Shown here: positions 11,231 to 22,871 of the stretch, one piece after another
How positions within the stretch are numbered: position 1 is the stretch's first letter
Layout: each line of letters begins with the position of its first letter
NCBI GenBank assembly: GCA_029962745.1
Contig: JAPZVO010000042.1
Span: 62,001-126,000, forward strand
Origin: Echinometra lucunter
Taxonomy: Eukaryota > Echinodermata > Echinoidea > Camarodonta > Echinometridae
Reading direction: 5' to 3'
DNA length: 64,000 nt
Notes under the pieces: model-generated
What the model was told of the DNA's origin: nothing
Database searches by the model: none
The model's input: only the letters and a program-made list of their open reading frames with translations
Translations under genes and position numbers: made by a program

Positions 11231-11997
11231 CCATTACAAAAGATGGTGGGGATGACGAGGCAGAAGCATAATTTTCAAAACACCTTTCGCTAAATCATGC
11301 TAAATAGTTTTAAAAAATCAAACATGTCATTCATCAAGCTTATTCTAAAAAAGACCAGATCCACGAGCATAGAGATAAGCGGGTCCCCTCCCCCCAAACT
11401 GAAACCCCCCCCCCCCCCTGTCGACATGGCCGACGCACCGAGCGCCCATCCCCTGTGAGCTATACCAAGCATCACCAAGGTATTAGGCATGGAGTCCCTA
11501 CCCCGCTCCTCTCACCCACAGAATATTATTTACACTTATAAGAAAAAAAATATCAAAATGCTGTAAAATTAATCTTTTCCCAGGGAAACAAAATAATTTA
11601 CTTTGCTATTAACAATGTATACCGCCTTCATCCTGTTCAATATCAATCATGTTGCATGACAAAAACTCACTCAAACCTTACTTTGAGGCTTAAATAACAC
11701 TGAGCCTTCACATAACTCAAATAAAGGGTTCACTAATTTTACCTATCAAAAGAGCCTTCCCCCTATTCCGCCCATGTGCATCACGCCCTAGATTTTAAAG
11801 ACCTTCAGATATCTATAGCAACCATAAGAAACACTATTTAACTGAAACAATTCTATTTATGAATGTCAATGTCTTACAAGTATTCGAAACATCACAATGA
11901 ACTCTTGCTTCTTCTTATATACACTTGATAATTTTCTTCATACTACTAGAAATTCCATTGAATCAATGCACCAAGCATTCATGTTTGATACTGTATT
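11231..11997. other. Intergenic and first unit of a diverged tandem array
   Basis: Includes a poly-C run near 11,406-11,417. From about 11,600 it is the first recognisable unit of the ~450-bp array annotated next. No gene is supported. Confidence 0.45.
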
Positions 11998-12266
11998 CAC
12001 TATGAACATGACGGACAAAGAAAGCGGACAAAATAAACAGCCCCTCATTCTACCCTTCACAATGGTTCTGGTAGTCAAAAGAACATCCCTTCACTGCTAT
12101 TGTCTAAAATATGTGGAACAGGTGCCACATGCATATTCACCTGGAACTACATGATTAAACATAATAGCTGTGAAGGGGTGTTCTTTTGAGTACCAGAACC
12201 ATTGTGAAGGGCAGAATGAGAGGTTGTTTATTTTGTCCGCTTTCTTTGTCTGCCATGTTCATAGTG
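11998..12266. mobile_element. CACTA-like fold-back MITE, copy 2
   Basis: Same 269-bp length and same termini (CACTATGAACATG...CATGTTCATAGTG) as the copy at 10,336. The 3-bp flanks are ATT (11,995-11,997) and ATT (12,267-12,269). Its central spacer is in the opposite orientation to copy 1, as expected of independent insertions. Confidence 0.85.
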
Positions 12267-13343
12267 ATTGCATGTATATCCGTTGGTTATTTAAACAATA
12301 GTTTTGGCATGCGTATTTATCCATTCAATATCCATCATGTAGCATTAGAGACAGAATAAATAACTTACTCAACCTTGCTTGGAGGTTTGAAAAAACCCTA
12401 TTCACTAAGCCCTCAGGTAACATAAATGCAAAGCTCATTAATTCAACATATCAAGAGTCTTCTCACTATACCGCCTATACGTACCTCACGTTCTATAGAT
12501 TTAACAGTCCTTGCAATACACATAGCAACCATAAGAAGCACTATTTAACCAAGTAAATTCCATTCATGAATATAAATGTGCTTGCTAATATTTGAACATA
12601 ACAATGAAGTCTTGCTTCTTCTTTATGCCATTTAAATGATTCCACACTTAGAATTTTTCTCTAGCTTCTTAAAATGTCAGAGTCACTGTACCAGTTAGTC
12701 ATGTTTAATACTTTTCAAAATGCAAATTAAGTTACCCGTATGTTATTTTAAAAAGAGTGTGGGCATGTGTATTCATCCTTTCAATATCAATCGTGTCAAT
12801 AGAAAACAGAACAAAACATCTGAATCCAACCTTGCTTTGAAATTTGAATAACAGCTTTCGCCTAATGTAGACTGAGAATTCATTTACATGCCTTTCTCCA
12901 AAATCGACTAAAAGAGTCTTTCCTTATTCATGCCTGTGAGTGGACCACGCCTTGAATTTAATAGACCCAAAACATTTATAAGAAACACTGCCTGACGTAA
13001 CCAGTTCTATTCATGAGTATCAATGACTTACAAATATTCGAGCATCACAGTGATATCTTGTTCCTTCTTTATACTAACAAAAGGAGTGCACACTTCTTTA
13101 TACATTTTAACGATTCCAAACTAGACATTTTTCTTCAAGCTTCTCAAAATTCCATAGAATCGATGTACCAGTTATTCATGTAATGCTTTTTCAAAATGCA
13201 AATTAGGTTACCCGTGGGTTATTTTAACAAGAGTTTGGGCATGTGTATCCATCCTTTCAGTATCAATCGTATTGCAGTAGAAACAGAACAAAACATCTAG
13301 ATCAAACCTTGCTTTGGAATTTGAATAATAGCCTTCACCTATA

Positions 13344-14128
13344 GACCAATTTCACAACGCAAGAGGGCAGCAGACTGTTCGACACAGTTCGACATACTGG
13401 GGTGGGCGCTCCAACTTTTATAGTACACAAGTCAATAGCGCGTTATGTACATTCGTTCGATTTTTTGTCTATTTTGACCAGTATATGTAGATTTATTTTA
13501 ATATTTGCAATGAGAAATTATCAGGGAAGTTCAGGTTGCAGCTGTGCGGTGCTCAAATGCCACAAGGATTAGAGAAAGTTTAAAAAATGGAAGCTAACTG
13601 AGTGCGAAATTCACTCGCTTTTGACTCATGAAGCCTGTTTGTGTGAGAAGCCGTACTCCCTACACAGGTTTCCGTAAGCAATGTGAAGGAATTCGTCGCC
13701 AGTGGGTGAAAACATCAACAGAAGGGACTTTTAAGTCAAGAAACAGTATCATTATGTACTTTGGCGTAAAATTTAATGAGTGAAAACTTGACTTTGTAAA
13801 CAGGATAAGATTTAGGGCTCCCGTTTACTACGGCTTCTATGCTGCAATCGAACTTTTACTGACAAAACTAAGTTGAAAAACCATCGAAATTACAAAAATA
13901 CATCATACCTTCATCCGTCAGATATGACCATTGTCTTACCTCATCTACCCATGTATCCATGCTTTATTTTATTGATCTAGAATAAAGTAAATGGAACAAT
14001 ATCGGGGCTTATCTCATATCTTACATTCATTTTGTACACAGAGCCAATCGCGGTCAGCGCGCTTGCCCACAGCAGCAATGGCGTCGCCGATAGAGGGCCA
14101 AATACATAAACCGGCCGTGAAATTGGTC
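13344..14128 (+). mobile_element. 785-bp DNA transposon with THAP-domain relic, copy 1
   Basis: It begins GACCAATTTCAC and ends GTGAAATTGGTC (perfect 12-bp inverted ends), flanked by TA on both sides (TATA left, TATT right). A second copy of 781 bp is at 19,384. The interior includes a broken C2CH THAP-like zinc finger. It interrupts the fourth unit of the tandem array. There is no transposase beyond the THAP-like N-terminus, so it is non-autonomous. Confidence 0.8.
13530..13790 (+). pseudogene. THAP-type zinc finger relic, copy 1
   Basis: One frame reads CSCAVLKCHK, stop, then KFKKWKLTECEIHSLLTHEA, CLCEKPYSLHRFP, and then stops. An adjacent frame supplies CEGIRRQWVK and INRRDF-like residues. 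This order (C-x4-C pair, KWK...EC, CxC..P.SLxxFP, RRxW, INRxDF) is that of invertebrate THAP domains, the DNA-binding module of P-element-type transposases and many host proteins. Stops and a frameshift after RFP show decay. Confidence 0.6.
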
Positions 14129-15023
14129 TATTATAAATTGTTAATTCATTTACATGTCTTTCTCCAAATCCACTTAAAAAGTCTTTTCGCATTCATGCCT
14201 ATGAGTGGACCACGCCTTAACTTTAATAGACCCAAAATGACGTAACAGTTCTATTCATGAATATCAATGACTTACAAATATTCGATCCTCACCAAAAAAA
14301 AACTTTTACTTCTTCTTTATTCTATGAAAGGGAGTGCACACATGGTAATTTTCTTCAAACTGCTCAAAAAAACAAAAGCAAAAACAAAATTCCATTGAGT
14401 CAAAGAACAATCATTTATGTTATACTGAATCTTCAAAAAGCCGTGGGTTGCCTGCCTGTATAGGCTATTAAATAGTTTTGGCATGTGTATTCATTCTTCA
14501 ATATCAGTCATGCAATAGAGACAAACAATTAACTCAATAAAACCTTGCGTTGAAGTTTAAATAACACTGAGCCTTAAGGCCCTGACACTACTGAAAAACT
14601 CGTTTACATATCAAAAAGCGTCTTCCCACTTTCCTGCCTATCTGAGCGTCACGACTGAGTTTTGAAAAGACCTTCATATCCCCATAACAACCATTGGAAT
14701 CATTGTTTAGCCGAACGAGTTCTATTCATGAATATCAATGTCTTACAAGTATTTGAAACATCACAATGAACTCTTGCTTCTGACAATTTGACTGAAATGA
14801 CGATTACTATCGTAACTATATCGATCATTATTCTGATTTATGTAGTTATCTATATTACTTTCGGGTAATTTCGGCGCTGTCACAGTTTTTCTGAAGTGGT
14901 GTAACAACAAAATTTTAAAAAATATAAATAAATAGCGTAATGCAAATATGCAATAATGTGTGTCAGTCCATATTCTATATTCGTTCGTCACGGTGCGGAT
15001 ATCTTCTATTTATGTCTGTGCAT
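14129..15023. other. End of tandem array and unique flank, no gene seen
   Basis: Carries the last part of the tandem array to about 14,790, then AT-rich sequence up to the hAT-like element. Short open frames have no recognisable family. Confidence 0.45.
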
Positions 15024-15481
15024 CATTGGCGTAAATCCCGGGGGGGGGGGTGGGGGATATATCCCCCACTTTTTTGGGAGGGGGATGGCATGTACAAATA
15101 TCCCCCCCCCCCCAACCTTTTAAGGAAGAAGTGATATTTGAATTAATCGTTAATAAAAAAATTAATAATCGGTCATAAACAACCAGATGTTAGAATTTGT
15201 ATTTGAAAATGCGATTTAAAACCAGAAAAGCGCTTATATTTGGCTCGCTCGCTCATCATATTATAGAATTTCTATTTGAAAATGCGATTGAAAATCAGAA
15301 AAGTGGTCATTTTTTGCTCGCTCGCTGGCAAGATAAAATTAAAATGTGATTAAGGGGGTCTGTGCAGGTGGGTGAGGGCGTGTGTGTAAACTCAAGTGTG
15401 AGTTCGACTGAAAAAAAAAATCGGCAAAAAAGTTGATCACCCCCCCCCCCCCCCCCTCCTCAAAGTGGATCTACGCCGGTG
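15024..15481 (+). mobile_element. hAT-like MITE with poly-G/poly-C ends, copy A
   Basis: The left end is CATTGGCGTAAATCC; the right end reverse-complements to CACCGGCGTAGATCC. The flanks are CTGTGCAT (15,016-15,023) and CTGTGCAT (15,482-15,489), a perfect 8-bp target duplication diagnostic of hAT-type insertion. Just inside the ends lie G and C runs and a TATATCCCCCACTTTT block. A reverse-oriented relative is at 37,502-38,034. No coding capacity. Confidence 0.85.
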
Positions 15482-15699
15482 CTGTGCATTCGGGTGAATG
15501 TGTGTGGGTGTGTGTTTGTGAGGGTGAGGGTGTGTGTTTGGGTGGGTGTGCGTATGTGCGCGTGTGTTCATCTGTATACGAAATTGATCCCCGATTTCTC
15601 GTGAACAGCAAATCACCCCCCCCCCCCAGGTGTAAGAACCTGTCTACACCACTGGCGTCATTCAAATTTGAAATAGGAGCATGGTTTTTGAGGACTGAG
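15482..15699. other. GT-rich stretch and poly-C run, no gene seen
   Basis: A (GTGTGTG)-type low-complexity stretch at about 15,495-15,570 and a C run near 15,617-15,628 explain the open frames on both strands here. Confidence 0.5.
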
Positions 15700-16105
15700 C
15701 ATTTAAATTCATTTCAAGCCGGCAGCATCTCGTTGGTCATGTTGGTCGTTCATATTCGTGAAGAGGTAGTCACTTCCAAATAAGTGCATTCAATTTCCTT
15801 CTATGTGGGTCTTATCTTATTTAGTTTTGAATAAATTGGACTTCATTATCAAAACATTAAAGCCTTATGTTATCAGGCTTCTGTTTGATATGTTAAATGA
15901 TTATGACAGAAATGTTTCCTTTAAAACATGGACAATAAACCTCTTATTTGATGTGTATTCATATATTAATGCATGTTCTAAAATAGATCGTTCAATTTCA
16001 ATTCTAATGATGCAAAAGCTCTTTCTAGGTCGGTTCGAAAACCTCTATTGTGTGTTCCCTCAAATAATACTGAATATACCCCCCCCCCTCGGAAAAAAAT
16101 TCCTG

Positions 16106-16288
16106 CGCCAAGGGTTAGTTAAACACCACTTGGTTAGTAAGTGAAAGGACTATACCGGACGACTTTGAGGTATGATTGAGCATCAATTATTTATTACCAA
16201 GGCCAAGAGGGCGACGCCAGGTGGCGCTACATCACTTCACATATCAGAGCCCCTGATTATACATATCACACAATAACATTTACTGGCG
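16106..16288. repeat. ~183-bp interspersed repeat, copy 1
   Basis: Runs from CGCCAAGGGTTAGTTAA to ATTTACTGGCG and contains AGAGGGCGACGCCAGGTGGC. Copies are at 18,102-18,281 (by tandem duplication) and 22,872-23,053 (independent flanks). The short CGCCA/TGGCG ends suggest a tiny inverted-repeat element, but no target duplication is clear. Confidence 0.6.
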
Positions 16289-16955
16289 TGATTGCTTTTT
16301 TTTTTTCTTTTCCTTTCTCATTATGACTTAATCATACACCAAATGATTAAACATATGATCAGTACCGTACATGAACCCATCGGCTACGATCACAAAACTC
16401 TGTGAACCAAAACAACAGAAACATTCAGACTATCCAGTCTTAGCAGGACACATGAAACTGATATCCAAACTCCAACTAAACTACAATACCAGATCAATGA
16501 GCAAAACGGTATATGTCATCAACTATAGGATGCAACTCAAATTACTTCTTACTTTATGTAAAACCAAAATTGCATAGCCCCTTCCTTTTTCTCTCTTTTT
16601 TAAAAAAAAGGCCACAAGCAATACCTATCATAAAAGAATAATATTCGATAAATAAAATCAGAAAAAGCCCAGCTCTATCACCTGCACAAATAGAAGAGCT
16701 CTTTCCGCTTCTACAACTTTCGCCAAATGCCAAAGGTTGTAATCCCTATAATAATTTAAAAAACACGGAGGATTATGCTCAAATACTGTGCAAGTATCAT
16801 CCAAGCAAGGACTAAGACAAAAAATACATTTAAATTCATTTCAAGCCGGCAGCATCTCGTTGGTCATGTTGGTCGTTCATATTCGTGAAGAGGTAGTCAC
16901 TTCCAAATAAGTGCATTCAATTTCCTTCTATGTGGGTCTTATCTTATTTAGTTTT

Positions 16956-17812
16956 AATAATAATAATAATAATATAATGCACTTGTATTGCGCCATCTAT
17001 CTAGTAATACTATTCCGAGGCGCATGAATAGTCAAGAATGAAAAGAAGAAAAGTAAACAGAATAAGAAACTACATATTTGTGTTGAATTACATTCCACTG
17101 TATGCTTTGGCAAAGAGGACCGTTTTCAGATTTGACTTAAAGGAATCAAAGGAATCAATTGAACGGATATCGGCTGGTAACTGGTTCCATAGAAATGGAG
17201 CAGCCGCAGTAAAAGCACGATCGCCAAAAGATGACTTTGTTCTTCCAGCAACAAGAAGATTCTTACTAGAAGAACGCAAACAACGTGTTGGTTCATATTT
17301 GGAAATGAGATCTACAAGATATGAAGGAGCACGACCATGTAAAACTTTCCAAGTAAGGAGCAAAATTTTGTACTCAATACGATCCCTGACTGGCAGCCAA
17401 TGTAACTCTTTCAAGATAGGTGAAATATGGTCCCTTTTACATGTCCTAGACAGTACTCTTGCAGCAGAGTTTTGTGCTCTTTGTAATTTAGCTATTTGAG
17501 AAGATGACACATTATACAAAAGGGCATTACAATAATCAAGACGTGAAATGACAAACGCATGAATGATAGTGGCAACTGTTTTATCTGACAAGATCTTCCT
17601 AATGTTACTAATGCTACGTAGATGGAAATACATTGACTGACATGTTTTTTGTACAAAGTCAATCATTGTCATATTGCTATCGAACAACACTCCTAGATTA
17701 CGTGCACTGTTTGTAGGCATTACATCCAAATCACCAATTCGAAGTGAATGGTGCTGCAATTCTACTTTCAGATACTTAGATGAAATAATTAGAAATTCAC
17801 TCTTAGCATAAA
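16956..17812 (-). mobile_element. 5'-truncated CR1/L2-group LINE with (TAA)n tail
   Basis: On the minus strand one open frame (to 17,088) carries the LINE C-terminal block: ARNLGVLFDSNMTM, RLDYCNALLYN, LQRAQNSAARVL, LHWLPVRDRIEYKILLL, GDRAFTAAAPFLWNQLP and DSFKSNLKTVLF. The 3' end at the left is a (TAA)n run (16,956-16,974). Flanking TTTT (16,952-16,955 and 17,813-17,816) may be a short target duplication. It interrupts copy 2 of the tandem duplication. Confidence 0.85.
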
Positions 17813-18101
17813 TTTTGAATAAATTGGACTTCATTATCAAAACATTAAAGCCTTATGTTATCAGGCTTCTGTTTGATATGTTAAATGATTATGACAGAAA
17901 TGTTTCCTTTAAAACATGGACAATAAACCTCTTATTTGATGTGTATTCATATATTAATGCATGTTCTAAAATAGATCGTTCAATTTCAATTCTAATGATG
18001 CAAAAGCTCTTTCTAGGTCGGTTCGAAAACCTCTATTGTGTGTTCCCTCAAATAATACTGAATATACCCCCCCCCCCCCCCCCCTCGGAAAAAAATTCCT
18101 G

Positions 18102-18281
18102 CGCCAAGGGTTAGTTAAACACCACTTGGTTAGTAAATGAAAGGACTATACCGGACGACTTTGAGGTATGATTGAGCATCAATTTATTACCAAGGCCAAG
18201 AGGGCGACGCCAGGTGGCGCTACATCACTTCACATATCAGAGCCCCTGATTATATATACCACACAATAACATTTACTGGCG
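18102..18281. repeat. ~180-bp interspersed repeat, copy 2
   Basis: Counterpart of 16,106-16,288 within the second copy of the tandem duplication. It differs by a few bases and indels. Confidence 0.6.
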
Positions 18282-18821
18282 TGATTGCTTTTTTTCTTTT
18301 CCTTTCTCATTATGACTTAATCATACACCAAATGATTAAACATATGATCAGTACCGTACATGAACCCATCGGCTACGATCACAAAACTCTGTGAACCAAA
18401 ACAACAGAAACATTCAGACTATCCAGTCTTAGCAGGACACATGAAACTGATATCCAAACTCCAACTAAACTACAATACCAGATCAATGAGCAAAACGGTA
18501 TAATATGTCATCAACTATAGGATGCAACTCAAATTACTTCTTACTTTATGTTAAACTAAAATTGCATAGCCCCTTCCTTTTTCTCTCTTTTTAAAAAAAA
18601 AGGCCACAAGCAATACCTATCATAAAAGAATAATATTCGATAAATAAAATCAGAAAAAGCCCAGCTCTATCACCTGCACAAATAGAAGAGCTCTTTCCGC
18701 TTCTACAACTTTCGCCAAATGCCAAAGGTTGTAATCCCTATAATAATTTTAAAAACACGGAGGATTATGCTCAAATACTGTGCAAGTATCATCCAAGCAA
18801 GGACTAAGACAAAAAATACAT

Positions 18822-19383
18822 GTATCTACTTAAAATACATGGATGGCTAACTTTGCTGCAAATACAGTTCAAACATCAAATCACAATATGCATTGCTTCT
18901 CATTACAAAAACAATAACCTTGCAGGACAAATGTAACAATGCAATATCTGAACAAACAGCTTCAGGCAAACAATCACTATCTTGGCATCACAATGAATTG
19001 TAAAAATTACTTGCTCATCTTGAAAAACTATAAAAACTTTGATATCACACATATCTAAAGCAAGAAAGTATATAAAAAATAGTTGCGTCCTAATCAACCA
19101 AGAAGCAAGATTTTAGAAACCCCAAAAAACATATATAACAGAAACACACCATTCCCTGACCTTACAGGAAAGTATGGCACTCTACTCTAATAACAGCAAA
19201 TAATACACAGCATATCAAAGAATATGCCAAACATTATATCCCTTTAAAGCATGCATAAAATATTAACAGATTATCTGCAAAAAAAATCATTGTGTAATGT
19301 AAACGTAGTATCAAAGGTCACAGAAAATTAACAAATTCTCTACTGTCTTCCCTTTTCTTCCACTATAAACAGTGAACACTATA
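18822..19383. other. Unique AT-rich sequence, no gene seen
   Basis: No recognised repeat or coding motif. Open frames are short and of no known family. Confidence 0.45.
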
Positions 19384-20164
19384 GACCAATTTCACAACGC
19401 AAGAGCAGACTGTTCGACACAGTTCGACATACTGCGGTGGGCGCTCCAACTTTTATAGTACACAAGTCAATAGCGCGTTATGTACATTCGTTCGATTTTT
19501 TTGTCTTTTTTGACCAGTATATGCAGATTTATTTCTATTTTTACAATGAGAAATTATCAGGGAAGTTCAGGTCGCAGCTGTGCGGTGATCAAATGCCACA
19601 AGAATTAGAGAAAGTATAAAAATTGGAAGCTAACTGAGTGCGAAATTCTCTCGCTTTTGACTCATGAAGCCTGTTTGTGTGAGAAACCGTACTCCCTACA
19701 CAGGCTTCCGTAAGCAATGTGAAGGAATTCGTCGCCAGTGGGTAAAAACATTAACAGAAAGGACTTTGAAGTCAAGAAACATTATCATTATGTACTTTGG
19801 CGTAAAATTTAATGAGTGAAAACATGACTTTGTAAACAGGATAAGATTTAGGGATCCCGTTTACTACGGCTTCTATGCTGCAATCGAACTTTTACTGACA
19901 AAACTAAGTTGAAAAACCATCGACAGTACAAAAATACGTCATACCTTCATCCGTCAGATATGACCATTGTCTTATCTCATCTACCCGTGCATCTATGCTT
20001 CATTTTATTGATTTAGAATAAATTAAATGGAACAATATCGGGGCATATCTCATATGTTACATTCACTTTGTACACAGAGCCAATCGCGGTCAACGCGCTT
20101 GCCCACCGCAGCAATGGCGTCGCCGATAGAGGGCCAAATACATAAACCGGAGGTGAAATTGGTC
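19384..20164 (+). mobile_element. 781-bp DNA transposon with THAP-domain relic, copy 2
   Basis: Same GACCAATTTCAC...GTGAAATTGGTC ends as the copy at 13,344. It is flanked by TATA on both sides, so the duplication is TA or TATA. The interior is highly similar to copy 1 over its whole length. The independent flanks show separate insertion. Confidence 0.8.
19561..19830 (+). pseudogene. THAP-type zinc finger relic, copy 2
   Basis: The frame reads GRSCAVIKCHKN, stop, then KYKNWKLTECEILSLLTHEA and CLCEKPYSLHRLP, followed after a frameshift by RRQWVK/NINRKDFEVKKHYHYV. It shares the stop after CHK(N/D) and the break after (F/L)P with copy 1, so the decay predates the spread of both copies. Confidence 0.6.
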
Positions 20165-20349
20165 TATAGCTGTAAAAGAAACAGTAAGTGGAAACACATT
20201 AGAAAAAATATGGATATTATGTCATGATATGATTTCACCTTATAGATGTACAGCAACCTCCAAAAAGATACAATCTGCCCCTACATAGGATAATAATAAT
20301 GTATATAGATAGGGTAACTGAGCAGTCTAAATCAAATGTGGTGGGACAA

Positions 20350-22195
20350 TCAAGTGATAGCATGGTTGGAGTTCTGAGGAATGGGGTAGACATATGGATG
20401 GGTGTTGTCCATTAAAATCACTGTTGGTAGAGAAACAGTTCCTGGCATAAAATCAAGTCCATATACAGATAACTTAAACTGAGAGTGGGCGCTATTCATA
20501 GTATCATGCTGATTGGTAATCTTTGTAGTGTCAGTATCCCCACATGATGTGCCTACGTGAATGACCACTGGAATTGCAACAGGAAGATGTCAGCACTGTT
20601 GTTGAGGCGAGAACGCTCCGTCGATATGGGATGGCAGAGGATCTGGTCACCAGATCTGCGAAGCTTTTCCATCCGGGCAGACAGAACAGCAGGACCATGC
20701 TCTGGAACAGCATAGGGCTGGTCTGGTGGATGAGTATGGCAGGTGATATCAATCAAGATTGAACTGTCATGTAGATTGGTAGCGAATGGTGTACTGGCTA
20801 AATGTGGGCATTCAGCCAATGTGACAGTTAGCGAAGTCAAGTGATCGAAATGCTGCGGTAGTTTCGCGTTCATGCAACATGTGGTCTGCAACTTGCGCAG
20901 TTGAGGAACAGCTTTCTCTATCTGTGGTTGACGGATATGGAGGTGCAACGGTCCCTCCATTTATAACTGTGCGGCTGCTACTCGTGCAGCCATGTAGCTG
21001 CGGATTGATCAACGCCGCAATGGACAGGTTGGCATCAACGCATCTGCCGATATTGTTAGACGGGCAGTGAGGCACAACAATACCTCCGCGGTCAACTTTG
21101 TGATTGTTACTACTGCAATTATCTAATGACACCATGTCAGACATCACTATAGCCACATCAGGCAAAGTACTACCATCATAGTCCAGACTAAGAGTCAAAT
21201 CTACGGACTCTATACAATGACTGTCAGTAGAGGACTCAAGGGAGAAATCAACACCAGCAGGAGAACACACCACTCGATTGGGAGTGCGAGGCAAAGGACC
21301 GAAGGAGACAATGCTGTCAAGACAACCAGTAGGACATCATACTTAGCTGTGGAAACACAACTAGCACCATCCTTGGAGAGTGTTAAAGGAAAACACAGCA
21401 GATGACTGTTTTCATCAGCTGTACGATCTAGGAGCACTGGGGGTTGACCAACCTTGGTTGTGTGGCTATCAATGTGATTGTCATTGAACCCCTCATATTT
21501 CATATGAACATTGATTACTTCTATCGAATCTCCTATATCATTTCCATGATCGATATTCACATCACCTCCACTCCAAGTACTATCTATGCTAATATCCTCA
21601 CTATCACTTGTCTCTCTCTGGCCTTCATCACTAGATCTATACATCTTTATCTTACATTCCTTATCTCCGAGATCTTCATTACTATCAATCACCTTCATCT
21701 TACATTCCTCATCTTTGGGATCATCATTACTATCGATCACCTTCATCTTACATTCCTCATCTCTGAGATCATCATTACTATCGATCACTTTCATCTTACA
21801 TTCCTCATCTCTGAGATCTTCATCACTATCAATCACCTTCATCCCATATGTCTCATTGCTGAGAACATTGATATTCTCAGTCACCTTTTCACATCCTTCA
21901 TTGATATTCTCAGTCACCTTTTCACATCCTTCATCTCTGAGGTCAAAGTTGGTATCACTGGCCTCACATCCTTCATCCCTGAGATCAATGTTGGTATCAC
22001 TGACTTTCTCACATTCTTCATGAGGTCAGTGACAATCTCAGTCACCTTCATCTCACCTTTCACATCTCTGAGATCTTGATTATTATTCACTCTCACGTCA
22101 CATCCTTGATCACTGACAATGGATTCATAATCATGTTGACCATCCGACGGCACCCAGCAAGACTGCACCATAAGGGCAAGTGACATAATCTCCAA
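20350..22195 (-). pseudogene. Degraded coding region downstream of the Gypsy-like protease
   Basis: A chain of minus-strand frames (21914-22195, 21210-21917, 20812-21294, 20553-20960, 20350-20568) continues from the protease region with frame changes at each overlap. Composition is acidic and serine rich, and it includes the 16-residue repeats listed separately. No reverse transcriptase or integrase motif is visible. It could be the rearranged body of a non-autonomous LTR element or a decayed host gene. Confidence 0.4.
21640..21850 (-). repeat. 48-bp in-frame minisatellite (16-residue repeats)
   Basis: The unit encodes MKVIDSNDDLRDEECK on the minus strand. The anchor cttaca recurs at 21,651, 21,699, 21,747 and 21,795, exactly 48 bp apart, and about 4.4 units are present. 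A separate 33-bp direct repeat (attgatattctc anchor at 21,867 and 21,900) follows. Confidence 0.85.
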
Positions 22196-22787
22196 TCATG
22201 ATCAACTGCTTGGAGGGGCGGACAGATATGTCATTCTGCTCCATGAATGGAGCTTCGGCAACTACATCACCATACGTATCCACCAAGTAGTCATCTTGGA
22301 CCACAACACCATCAAACCACAACTTACACCCTCCAACCCCCAATGTGAAACTGGTTACTCCAACAATTTGAGTCTGATCAACAAGACTAGTCAGGAGAAC
22401 CCCATCAGTAAGAAAATAATCACTGAACCCGAAATTATCAACAATAACATCAAACCCAAAATAATCAGCTGCAGATTCTGAGATTAGATTAATCTGCGAT
22501 CCACTCCTCACCTCAACACAAACACTCATATTTGCAAGTGTAGGCCTATTCGCAAACAAACAAGGTGTCTTCAAGGTCTGCTTGCTAGAATGCCGCAAAT
22601 GTGATTGCGAAGACCTGCTAGCCGGACGCCGGCACTTCGGCATAGGCGCCCCGACTGCCGCGGCGGTCAGCGCGGCATTAGCCATGGTTTCCCCAGAGTG
22701 TCTTATCACACATCTCTCTGTGCGTATGTATGGGGCTATACAAATCAAGGTCCGAGGACTACCTCTCGTCTGACACCGATTTATCAC
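22131..22787 (-). pseudogene. Gypsy/Ty3-like retroelement protease region
   Basis: The middle of this 218-codon frame reads SGSQINLISESAADYFGF, then CKLWFDGVVVQDDYLVD and later APFMEQNDISVRPSKQLIMI. The spacing and the (T/Q)NDI(S/A)VRP(A/S)K phrase match the protease-to-linker region of Gypsy-type pol proteins. The usual catalytic D-(S/T)-G is R-S-G here, so protease activity is unlikely. No LTRs were recognised. A host retropepsin-like gene is the alternative. Confidence 0.55.
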
Positions 22788-22871
22788 GGCACGCCCAGCC
22801 CATATTTTTAGGGTAAAATTTCTTTATGTGTTAACACTTCGATAGGCGGGTATCAGTCCTAGCCGCCACCA

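Larger units (their letters stand above)
11600..14790. repeat. Diverged ~450-bp tandem array, about five units
   Basis: The same word series recurs near 11,640, 12,325, 12,775, 13,255 and 14,490 (caatatcaatc followed by agacagaa, ccttgctttga and a ttcacct/ccttaa block). A second anchor (gaatatcaatg, cttacaa, cttgcttctt) recurs near 11,860, 12,570, 13,015, 14,260 and 14,730. Excluding inserted elements, the spacing is about 410-480 bp. Units are clearly diverged. Two transposons (11,998-12,266 and 13,344-14,128) interrupt the array. Confidence 0.65.
15700..18821. repeat. Recent 1,127-bp tandem duplication; second copy holds a LINE
   Basis: Copy 1 is 15,700-16,826 and copy 2 is 16,827-18,821. 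The copies are nearly identical apart from homopolymer lengths (for example a C run of about 9 versus 18) and a few substitutions. Copy 2 is interrupted by an 857-bp LINE at 16,956-17,812. The duplicated text contains no recognised gene; its open frames are duplicated non-coding sequence. Confidence 0.85.

Noticed and set aside
17038..17499. 153-codon plus-strand open frame
   Set aside because: Antisense of the LINE RT C-terminus at 16,956-17,812; the minus-strand reading has family motifs and this one none.
21444..22079. 211-codon plus-strand open frame rich in hydrophobic residues
   Set aside because: Antisense of the acidic 48-bp repeat region. The ITIDHLHLTFLISEI-type repeats are only the complement of the minus-strand unit.
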